NCBI GenBank assembly: GCA_905197435.1
Contig: CAJJYX010000144.1
Location: 1 to 8,569, forward strand
Length of the DNA stretch: 8,569 nt
Direction of reading: 5' to 3'
Source of the DNA: an uncultured Bacteroides sp.
GTDB taxonomy: Bacteria > Bacteroidota > Bacteroidia > Bacteroidales > Bacteroidaceae
Part shown: in pieces, positions 1 through 5,770 of the stretch
Layout of the letters: each line of letters opens with the position of its first letter
How positions within the stretch are numbered: the first letter of the stretch is position 1
Made by a program: the position numbers and the translations under genes
Notes under the pieces: generated by a model
Databases searched by the model: none
What the model was told of the DNA's origin: nothing
The model's input: only the letters and a program-made list of their open reading frames with translations

Positions 1-1392
1 TTCCCTGCCGGAAGCGAGGCTTCGCTGGCTTGGGTGAACAATGAGCTTGTGGTGGCTTCTTATTATGGGTTATGGCGTTACAATCCGTCGACAGATTCTT
101 TGGAGGAGTATTCGGAATTGGAGAGTATGCTGGATGGCAAAAAACCTTATACTTATCTGACGATGGATATGTCCCATAACATTTGGTATGTATCGGGTGG
201 TTCCTTGAAACTGTTGCGCTACGATGCGGTGAAAAACGTTTATATAAAGAACCCTCGTGACTTTTTCCTTAAAGGTTCTTTGATTGAGAATTATGAGCAC
301 GTGGAGATTTGCGGAGACGAAGCCGTTGTCGGTACGGAAGATGGCTTCGCACTGGTACGGCCTTCGTCTGTGGAAGCGGGCAAGGAACGGTTGGCCTTGC
401 AGATACGCCATGTGTACCTGACCGGCCGTAGAGACTCACTGATATATGGCCGTAGCTATCGCTATGAAGATGTACCGTTGGTAGTTCCTTATAAGTATAA
501 TTCTCTTCGCATAGAATATAATGTGAATAATTACGAGGCGGCATCTTCAGCCCTCTTCTCATATAAGTTGAGCAAAGGAAATGATGAGGGAGAGTGGAGT
601 GAGTTTAGCGAGAACAGCATGAAAGAGTTTACCGGTCTGCCTGAAGGAGATTATCTATTCAGTGTCAAACTGTTGACAGACATGGACAAAGAACCGGTGA
701 TGACTACCTTTGCATTCAAAGTGTTGCCTCCTTGGTATCGCACTTGGTGGAGTATGCTGCTGTACGTTGTCGCCGCGTGCCTGGGACTGTATGTTGTTTA
801 TGGCCGGGTGGTTGCAGGCAAGAAACGTTTGTTGCAGCAAAAGGAGCTGGAACTTTATCGGCAGAAGCAAGCCTTTGAGGAGACGAACGATTTGAAGGAC
901 AAAAAGATAGATTCCTTGAAAGAGGCAAATTTGCAGGCCGAGTTGCAGCATAAGTCGGAGGAGTTGGTCCGCACCACGTTGAATATTGTACGTAAGAACG
1001 AGATGCTGATGGATATCAAGAAGGAGGTGCTGGGCATCTCGCATGCCATCAATGAAGAGAACCTGGTATCTCTCCGCCGCAAAACGCTCCGCCTGTTGGG
1101 GCACATCGATACAAGTATTGAGCATGACGATGATTTGCAGGCTTTCCAGACTACTTTCGATTCGGTGCATCATGACTTCTTCAGTAAGCTGGAGGAGGCG
1201 TATCCGGAGTTGAATAACAAGGATAAGCTGCTATGTGCATATATAAAGATGAACCTGCTTTCCAAGGAGATAGCTCCGCTGATGAATATCTCCTTGCGTG
1301 GGGTTGAGATTAGCCGCTACCGCTTGCGGAAGAAGCTGGGACTGGGAGAAGGAGAGGGACTGTCAGAGTTCCTGCAAAAATTCAGTAAGTAG
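1..1392 (+). CDS. Membrane-anchored sensor/transcriptional regulator (Y_Y_Y domain, TM, coiled coil, LuxR-like HTH), 5' partial
   Basis: The reading frame is open from base 1 (F-P-A-G-S...), so the gene begins outside the window; the GTG at 34 is an internal Val codon, not a start. 463 residues are visible. The first ~115 resemble the end of a beta-propeller sensor (short W/Y-rich strands). Next comes a Y_Y_Y-like immunoglobulin fold (about nt 490-730, ending V-L-P-P-W-Y), then one transmembrane helix (about 745-804, WWSMLLYVVAACLGLYVVYG). A charged coiled coil follows (about 815-1035), then a C-terminal helix-turn-helix (about 1185-1383; core KEIAPLMNISLRGVEISRYR, then LRKKLGL), which is LuxR-like. 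There is no histidine-kinase H/N/G box and no receiver domain, so it is not a hybrid two-component protein; it probably binds DNA directly from the membrane or through a released fragment. In this family the periplasmic part usually senses glycan-derived or envelope signals. The ligand is unknown. It ends 37 bp from the convergent WbqC gene. Confidence 0.88.
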   Translation, partial: FPAGSEASLAWVNNELVVASYYGLWRYNPSTDSLEEYSELESMLDGKKPYTYLTMDMSHNIWYVSGGSLKLLRYDAVKNVYIKNPRDFFLKGSLIENYEHVEICGDEAVVGTEDGFALVRPSSVEAGKERLALQIRHVYLTGRRDSLIYGRSYRYEDVPLVVPYKYNSLRIEYNVNNYEAASSALFSYKLSKGNDEGEWSEFSENSMKEFTGLPEGDYLFSVKLLTDMDKEPVMTTFAFKVLPPWYRTWWSMLLYVVAACLGLYVVYGRVVAGKKRLLQQKELELYRQKQAFEETNDLKDKKIDSLKEANLQAELQHKSEELVRTTLNIVRKNEMLMDIKKEVLGISHAINEENLVSLRRKTLRLLGHIDTSIEHDDDLQAFQTTFDSVHHDFFSKLEEAYPELNNKDKLLCAYIKMNLLSKEIAPLMNISLRGVEISRYRLRKKLGLGEGEGLSEFLQKFSK

Positions 1393-1409
1393 GTAGTCTA
1401 TGCTCCCGT

Positions 1410-1441
1410 CCGGTGAAATCAAAGCGAATTTACCGGTAAAT
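1410..1441. terminator. Stem-loop at the convergent gene ends
   Basis: CCGGTgAAAT (1410-1419) pairs with ATTTACCGG (1428-1436): nine base pairs with one bulged G and an 8-nt loop. The right arm is also part of a perfect 14-bp palindrome, ATTTACCGGTAAAT (1428-1441), which contains the WbqC stop codon (TAA, reverse of 1430-1432). It lies between two converging genes, so a bidirectional terminator is plausible, but neither strand has a clear T-run after the stem. The structure is seen directly; the role is inference. Confidence 0.35.
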
Positions 1442-2071
1442 GTGACTTTGCTGCAACACCAGCAAACTCTCCGGCCCCATATTGAACAGAAGGTCTATGA
1501 TACTCAGGTTGGGCAGAAACCCGAGTCTTTCCTGAAATACCTGATAATAGGGCTGTGGCGAGAACTCTGTATCTTCCAGAGCAAAGTCCTTTTTCGGATG
1601 AATGCGTTCGCGGAAGTCTGTTTCATCAGGAGTGAATTCAGTCCGGTATTCAGAGGTACGTTCCATATCAGGCTGTATATCTATCAAGGAACAGATGAGG
1701 CGGCATAGTTCTTCGTTGAAATCGGCAAGAAATTCATATTTCTTTTCGTAGAAAGGGCGGAAATCGTCTTTATAATACTCAAAAAAAGGGGTGTGGTTAT
1801 AAGCCGACTCTATGGCATTCCAATGCAGATGCCTCCAGTTGCCATGGTCGGAAATGCGGATGTCACGCATCGGGCATTTCAGAGTGTCCGGTTTAACGAT
1901 GGGAATGGAAAGTGCCAGTTCACCGTCAGGTACAGCAATGGTACAGCGGTTGCGGTAGGTTTGTTTCATATAATGGTCGTGCTGCTCGATGAACACTTTG
2001 TCGTATGCCAATAATTTGGTATAATACTCAACGGGAGCCAGATAGGCAGAAGAAAGAAATACGGTTCTCAT
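1430..2071 (-). CDS. WbqC family protein
   Basis: 213 residues from the ATG at 2071, beginning MRTVFLSSAYLAPVEYYTKL, typical for the WbqC-like family (named from an O-antigen cluster gene; biochemical role not established). Other family-like stretches are KQTYRNRC (36-43), the W/H-rich NWRHLHW (78-84), YYQVF (175-179) and LSIIDLLFNMGPESL (189-203). No signal peptide or membrane helix is seen, so it is probably cytoplasmic. The frame can be extended to a TTG seven codons upstream (2092), but the ATG places the conserved RTVFL motif at the N-terminus and is preferred. It is the last gene of the dapB-lepB cluster, but 199 bp separate it from the lepB-like gene, and that gap contains a candidate promoter of its own, so it may be partly independent. 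A sugar or polysaccharide role is suggested only by the family name. Confidence 0.85.
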   Translation of the reverse strand: MRTVFLSSAYLAPVEYYTKLLAYDKVFIEQHDHYMKQTYRNRCTIAVPDGELALSIPIVKPDTLKCPMRDIRISDHGNWRHLHWNAIESAYNHTPFFEYYKDDFRPFYEKKYEFLADFNEELCRLICSLIDIQPDMERTSEYRTEFTPDETDFRERIHPKKDFALEDTEFSPQPYYQVFQERLGFLPNLSIIDLLFNMGPESLLVLQQSHIYR

Positions 2072-2142
2072 CAATTTATTTACTGTTTGCAATTGAATTT
2101 AACGTCTGTCTGATGAATTGTAATATATTGAATATTTGCCAG

Positions 2143-2204
2143 ATAGCGATAAAATAGAATGTTGTTGGTTTCCAATCATAACATATACAAACTTCTATCG
2201 CTAT
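2143..2204. repeat. 12-bp imperfect inverted repeat in the lepB-like/WbqC gap
   Basis: ATAGCGATAAAA (2143-2154) and TTCTATCGCTAT (2193-2204) are complementary at 11 of 12 positions, with 9 contiguous pairs, separated by 38 bp. It lies in the AT-rich gap before the WbqC gene, downstream of the candidate promoter at 2217-2224, so it would sit in the 5' leader. It could be an RNA stem, a protein site or chance. Confidence 0.35.
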
Positions 2205-2216
2205 GTTTATCGAAAG

Positions 2217-2224
2217 CAAAGTTA
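2217..2224 (-). promoter_or_regulatory. Candidate Bacteroidales -7 box for the WbqC-family gene
   Basis: On the minus strand this reads TAACTTTG, a perfect match to the TAnnTTTG consensus of the Bacteroidales primary sigma factor. A weak -33 partner, TCTG (reverse of 2243-2246), lies 18 bp upstream. The implied 5' leader is about 140 nt, rather long. In AT-rich DNA such an 8-mer can occur by chance. Confidence 0.35.
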
Positions 2225-2270
2225 TTGAAATGTTTTGTTTGGCAGATGATTTCTGCAAGATTTTTCGGGG

Positions 2271-3368
2271 CTATTGTTCCTTTGCCATTGGGGGAGGCAG
2301 AGTTCTCCGGTGGCGAAGGGGGTGTTCCCCGGTGTCGAACCCTTTGCTCCTCGGTGCCGAACCCTTTGCTTCCCGGTGCCGGAGAAATGCCCCGTTCAAA
2401 AGGCGTTTGGAGTGGGGGATGGTAAGATTGCCGGCCGTGCTCACCCTTTTCCACATCCTGTCCCAGCGGTAACCGTTGAAAGCCTTCGTCTCTTTCTCTT
2501 TGGAGAACCAAATGACAGTGGCCTTGCCTATTATATGGTCTTTAGGCACGAAGCCGAACAGGCGGGAGTCTGAAAGGTTGATGGAGTTGTTGGAGCCTAC
2601 CCAATAGTAATCCTTCTTGAAATAGCAGTGCTGCACAGGCTTGCCTTCTATATAAAGAGTGTCATTCTTTATTTCGGCCTGCTTCTTTTCGTGCAGAACC
2701 AGCGTATTGCGTAATAAGGTTCTGTTCCAAGGATAAACGCGCACCGCTTTTCCTTTGCTGGGTATTATAAGAGGTTTCAGCGCTTCCATGGAATCTTCTC
2801 TGACAACAGGCTCTATCCAGCAGTTCCCGTTCATGGCTTGTTCCAGCAGATAGTGCTCGTAACGGCTGAAGCTGCGTATGTTTCTCACAGAGTCTTGCCC
2901 CAATAGCTTGTTGGGATGGATGGAAAGAATGGAAAGCAATGAGTCCAGTTGCCGTTCCCGTAGCCTGGGATAAGAATAGAGGAACGTCTGGTCGGGTGCG
3001 TTCTTCTCGGAAGGAATCACCGAAAAGAGTGAATCTATTAGTAAAGTGTCTCCGGGAGTGCCGATGCAACGGCCGATGAACACTTCCCGCCCGTCTATCA
3101 CGGGCTCTGAAAGATTGGCAGGATTGTTGAATACGATAATATCTTCTTTTTGCACTGGGCTGTCTGCCCAGCGGTGATATCCCCACAGTTTCATGAAAGG
3201 AAGTCGTAAGCCGTAGCTCCATTTGTTCACAAGAATACGCTCGCCTTGGTACAGTGAGTTTTCCATACCGGAAGAAGGGATAAGGTAGGAAGTTGCAACA
3301 CAACTTCGAAGTAGCACTACGGTGAGTGCCACTCCAACCATTGCAATTGCTATCTTCCAACTTTTCAT
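2271..3368 (-). CDS. Signal peptidase I-like paralogue with degenerate active site and repeat-derived C-terminal extension
   Basis: 365 residues, start ATG at 3368, 41 bp after lepB. One N-terminal membrane helix (about 5-22) is followed by an S26-type fold: IPSSGMENSLYQGERILVNK (30-49), KEDIIVFNNP (74-83), VFIGRCIGTPGD (96-107), DYYWVGSNNSINLSDSRLFG (253-272). Aligned with the intact lepB next door, the catalytic Ser before M/L is Gly34 (Ser33 is one place early), the catalytic Lys is Gly99, and GDNR of box E is GSNN with a one-residue insertion; the later D267-S268-R269 is kept. A normal Ser-Lys dyad is therefore absent and peptidase activity is doubtful. It might act as a partner of LepB, bind substrate, or use Ser33 with another base; this is inference. 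The family-like part ends near Val309. Residues 310-365 are basic, low in conserved features, and encoded by GC-rich repeat-like DNA (2274-2441). The frame is otherwise intact, so I call it a gene and not a pseudogene. Confidence 0.85.
   Translation of the reverse strand: MKSWKIAIAMVGVALTVVLLRSCVATSYLIPSSGMENSLYQGERILVNKWSYGLRLPFMKLWGYHRWADSPVQKEDIIVFNNPANLSEPVIDGREVFIGRCIGTPGDTLLIDSLFSVIPSEKNAPDQTFLYSYPRLRERQLDSLLSILSIHPNKLLGQDSVRNIRSFSRYEHYLLEQAMNGNCWIEPVVREDSMEALKPLIIPSKGKAVRVYPWNRTLLRNTLVLHEKKQAEIKNDTLYIEGKPVQHCYFKKDYYWVGSNNSINLSDSRLFGFVPKDHIIGKATVIWFSKEKETKAFNGYRWDRMWKRVSTAGNLTIPHSKRLLNGAFLRHREAKGSAPRSKGFDTGEHPLRHRRTLPPPMAKEQ
2274..2441. repeat. GC-rich repeat-like segment forming the 3' end of the lepB-like gene
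   Basis: Base composition changes sharply here from the flanking AT-rich gap. The segment is rich in G and C runs (GGGGGAGG, GGGGGTG, TGGGGGA) and holds a 22-bp tandem repeat. An 8-bp inverted repeat, TTCTCCGG (2303-2310) and CCGGAGAA (2379-2386), frames that repeat. Conceptual translations in every minus-strand frame are Pro/Arg/Gly-rich and resemble the spurious peptides often predicted from dispersed intergenic repeats in Bacteroidales; that likeness is from memory and not tested. It replaces the normal end of the lepB-like protein, which suggests insertion or expansion into the 3' end of the gene. Confidence 0.5.
2327..2383. repeat. 22-bp tandem repeat, two full copies plus a partial third
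   Basis: Copies at 2327-2348 and 2349-2370 differ at 2 of 22 positions and share the core CGAACCCTTTGCT. A third partial copy begins at 2371 (TCCCGGTGCCG) and diverges after about 12 bases. The array is inside the coding frame of the lepB-like gene. As 22 is not divisible by 3, successive copies are read in different frames. Confidence 0.85.
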
Positions 3369-3409
3369 TTTGTAGCTCTTATCCTCTCATCTTATGCTTT
3401 ACCGTTTTA

Positions 3410-4903
3410 TTACTTAATATTGTCCACCCACTTGAAAATCCGGTTCCAGCGTATCTTGCCATCAAACCAGCCGCGGTCTTTGTCAAGTGACAACCATACT
3501 ACGATAGGCTTTCCCACCACATGGTTTTCCGGCACAAATCCCCAGTAGCGGGAGTCGGCAGACTTGTCGCGGTTGTCGCCCATCATCCAGTAATAGTCCA
3601 TATTGAAAGTATAGGTATCGGTTTTCTGTCCATTGATGTAGATTCCGTCCTCTTTGACTTCCAGCTTATTGCCTTCATAAGCAACGATACAGCGTTCGTA
3701 GATGGGCAGGTTGTCTTCAGTCAGCTTGATGGTAGAACCTTTGGCGGGTATCCATATCGGGCCATAGTTGTTACGGTCCCATTTCGTATAGAGGTTCAAC
3801 GGATACATCTGTCCCGAGAATTCCCCCGGTTCAATGATGATGTTGCTGATGAGCTTCTTGTTGCCCGAAAGGGTTTCGTACATCTTTTTGGTAAGCGGAA
3901 GATGATAGACCGGGGTTAGCCTTCCTTGGGCATCACGACGGTCCAATCCCATTTCAATCAGATTTTCTTCCCAGCCCAGGCCATCGGTCATCAGTGTCTG
4001 GTCTTCTTTGCTGATTCCCAGTTCACGGAACATGTCATCGGTGATATAGGGTCCCGTAGTCTGCACAAAGTAGTTGAACTGCATTTCTGTCGGGTTCTCG
4101 ATGGCCTTGCCGTCGATATATACTTGCCCTTTCTTGATTTGCAGTGTGTCTCCGGGCAGGCCTACGCAACGTTTTACGTAGTTCTCACGGCGGTCAACGG
4201 GGCGTATGACAATGTCTCCGTACATTCTCGGATTGGAGCGTATGAGGTTACGCCCGGCGTTGTAGTACAAGTCATAAACAGTACGTTGCTGTTTGCGTGT
4301 CAGGCTGTCCATATTCACTTTGTTGGGATACACGCGCTTCCCTTCTTCGTAAGCAAGGGTATAGAAGTCCGTCTGCTGGAAATTGGTGGCTACCGTGTCG
4401 CCTGCCGGGAAATTGAATACTACAATATCGTTCAGCTTTACCTTGCCGAAGCCCGGCACACGTTTGTATTCCCATTGGGGCCATTCGATGTACGATTTGG
4501 TGTTGAATACCGGCAGTGTATGTTGTGCCAACGGCATGGAAAGCGGTGTATTCGGTACGCGCGGACCATAGCTCATCTTACTGACATAAAGGAAATCGCC
4601 TACCAACAAGGATTTCTCCAGTGAGGAAGACGGTATCTGATAATTCTGGAACACGTATATATTTACGAAGTAGACGGCTACCAATGCAAATACGATAGCG
4701 TCTACCCAGCTCATAATACTGCGCACGGCAGGATTTTCTGATTTCTTCCAGAATCCCCAGGGTATTTTCTTGCTGATGTAGATATCAAAAATGAAGGGTA
4801 GTACGATCAGTCCCAACCAGCTTTTTACCCAGACCAGAAAGGCGAGATAGAGTAGGGTGACTATACCGAACTTAATCCATTGGGCGCGTGTTGCTTTTCT
4901 CAT
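3410..4903 (-). CDS. lepB: Signal peptidase I
   Basis: 497 residues, start ATG at 4903. Cleaves signal peptides from exported proteins on the outer face of the inner membrane. Hydrophobic segments lie at about 12-43 (probably two passes) and 66-87, just before the catalytic region. All S26 signature blocks are present: QIPSSSLEKSLLVGD (89-103) with catalytic Ser94 (the usual following Met is Leu), NDIVVFNFP (158-166), NYVKRCVGLPGDTLQI (241-256) with catalytic Lys244, and MGDNRDKSADSRYWGFVP (441-458). It is longer than the ~320-residue E. coli enzyme, with one insertion of about 70 residues between DIVVF and the Lys block and another of about 150 between the Lys block and box E; long forms appear usual for Bacteroides. 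It lies 6 bp after dapB, so they are very likely co-transcribed. It provides the housekeeping activity that the degenerate downstream paralogue seems to lack. Confidence 0.95.
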   Translation of the reverse strand: MRKATRAQWIKFGIVTLLYLAFLVWVKSWLGLIVLPFIFDIYISKKIPWGFWKKSENPAVRSIMSWVDAIVFALVAVYFVNIYVFQNYQIPSSSLEKSLLVGDFLYVSKMSYGPRVPNTPLSMPLAQHTLPVFNTKSYIEWPQWEYKRVPGFGKVKLNDIVVFNFPAGDTVATNFQQTDFYTLAYEEGKRVYPNKVNMDSLTRKQQRTVYDLYYNAGRNLIRSNPRMYGDIVIRPVDRRENYVKRCVGLPGDTLQIKKGQVYIDGKAIENPTEMQFNYFVQTTGPYITDDMFRELGISKEDQTLMTDGLGWEENLIEMGLDRRDAQGRLTPVYHLPLTKKMYETLSGNKKLISNIIIEPGEFSGQMYPLNLYTKWDRNNYGPIWIPAKGSTIKLTEDNLPIYERCIVAYEGNKLEVKEDGIYINGQKTDTYTFNMDYYWMMGDNRDKSADSRYWGFVPENHVVGKPIVVWLSLDKDRGWFDGKIRWNRIFKWVDNIK

Positions 4904-4909
4904 GATGTT

Positions 4910-5674
4910 TTAGTCTTTTAAGAATGGAAATAGATCACTCATCCCCAAGGCACCTTCGTGCTTGGCGGTATATTCGGCCGCAAGGACAGCTCCCAATGCA
5001 AATCCTCTGCGGTTCTTGGCATCGTGGGTAATGGTGATACTGTCGGCTTCGGAGTCGTAGCGGATACTGTGTATTCCCGTAACCTCACCTTCGCGCACAG
5101 AGCTTATGGGCAGTTCGTTGGCAGCACATTCCGTAGAGCCGGAAACGGTCCCGTCGGGAGCTTGGAAAGTTCCTTCCACCCATTTGTCCTTACGGTCGAG
5201 ATTCTCCAGAATACCTTCGGCAAGCGTGATGGCCGTACCGCTCGGAGCGTCCAGTTTATGGATGTGATGCGTTTCACTCATTGCTACGTCGTATACAGGG
5301 AATTGGTTCATTATCTTTGCAAGGTACTTGTTGACAGCAGAGAATATGCTTACTCCCAGGCTGAAGTTGGACGACCAGAACAGTGTTTTGCCACCTTCGG
5401 TACAAAGCTTTCTCACTTCGTCCCCATGCTCCGCCATCCATCCCGTGCTGCCGGATACCAGTTTGACTCCGGCCTGGAATGCCTTCATGCAGTTGTCGTA
5501 TGCGACCATGGGGTTGGTAAACTCTATGGCAACGTCGGCGCTCTTGAAAGCTGCCGATTCAAATTCTTCCTGATTGTCGGCATCGATGATGCTTACAATT
5601 TCATGTCCGCGGGTGAGGGCTATTTTCTCGATTTCCTTGCCCATTTTCCCGTAGCCGATTAATGCGATTTTCAT
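4910..5674 (-). CDS. dapB: 4-hydroxy-tetrahydrodipicolinate reductase
   Basis: 254 residues, typical family length. Reduces 4-hydroxy-tetrahydrodipicolinate with NAD(P)H in the diaminopimelate/lysine pathway, in the cytoplasm, supplying peptidoglycan crosslinks and lysine. The N-terminal Rossmann motif GYGKMG is at 7-12. GSTGW is at 75-79 and SSNFSLGV at 101-108. The catalytic/substrate block SETHHIHKLDAPSGTAIT is at 133-150: His136 corresponds to the proton donor and Lys140 to the substrate-binding lysine of the E. coli enzyme. ATG at 5674 puts the Rossmann strand MKIALIGYG at the N-terminus. It is the first gene of the minus-strand operon, followed by lepB after 6 bp, with a good -7 box 46 bp upstream. 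Nothing is unusual in the protein. Confidence 0.96.
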   Translation of the reverse strand: MKIALIGYGKMGKEIEKIALTRGHEIVSIIDADNQEEFESAAFKSADVAIEFTNPMVAYDNCMKAFQAGVKLVSGSTGWMAEHGDEVRKLCTEGGKTLFWSSNFSLGVSIFSAVNKYLAKIMNQFPVYDVAMSETHHIHKLDAPSGTAITLAEGILENLDRKDKWVEGTFQAPDGTVSGSTECAANELPISSVREGEVTGIHSIRYDSEADSITITHDAKNRRGFALGAVLAAEYTAKHEGALGMSDLFPFLKD

Positions 5675-5719
5675 TGTTTCTATCTGTTTTTATTTAGTTT
5701 ATCAACAAACTATAGGTCG

Positions 5720-5727
5720 CAAAGATA
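5720..5727 (-). promoter_or_regulatory. Candidate -7 box for dapB-lepB operon
   Basis: Reads TATCTTTG on the minus strand, a perfect TAnnTTTG box, implying a leader of about 40 nt before the dapB ATG. The -33 element is weak: GTTG (reverse of 5750-5753), 22 bp away. The box overlaps a small palindrome, AAAGATaATCTTT (5721-5733), and lies 10 bp from the opposing box for the DUF2851 gene. Confidence 0.55.
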
Positions 5728-5737
5728 ATCTTTTTCT

Positions 5738-5745
5738 TACATTTG
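5738..5745 (+). promoter_or_regulatory. Candidate -7 box for the DUF2851 gene
   Basis: TACATTTG matches TAnnTTTG perfectly, 25 bp before the ATG at 5771, giving a leader of only about 18 nt. No convincing TTTG -33 box lies 19-21 bp upstream; that space is taken up by the dapB -7 box, so the two promoters would overlap and may compete. Confidence 0.5.
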
Positions 5746-5770
5746 TACTCAACATTAACGTCTTGTTAAC

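Noticed and set aside
34..36. GTG at 34 as the start of the regulator.
   Set aside because: The frame is open to base 1 and the sensor sequence continues upstream of it, so the gene is truncated by the window edge.
2072..2092. Longer WbqC start at a TTG codon (2092), adding seven residues.
   Set aside because: The ATG at 2071 is a better start codon and places the conserved RTVFL motif at the N-terminus; the extra residues (MQTVNKL) show no family feature.
2327..2383. CRISPR array.
   Set aside because: The 22-bp units are directly adjacent with no spacers, and only two full copies exist.
2176..2511. A 111-residue minus-strand frame rich in Pro/Gly/Ser across the repeat-like segment.
   Set aside because: It overlaps the lepB-like gene in another frame and has the composition of a translated repeat. 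It matters only as a possible alternative tail after a frame change.
2271..3368. Calling the lepB-like gene a pseudogene.
   Set aside because: There is no frameshift or internal stop, the motifs around the lost catalytic residues are well kept, and the gene sits tightly behind lepB. Loss of catalysis alone does not show decay.
3926..4624. A 232-residue plus-strand frame opposite lepB.
   Set aside because: It is antisense to a clear lepB with all catalytic motifs and has no recognisable domain or start context.
4958..5662. A 234-residue plus-strand frame opposite dapB.
   Set aside because: It is a shadow of the well-supported dapB reading frame.
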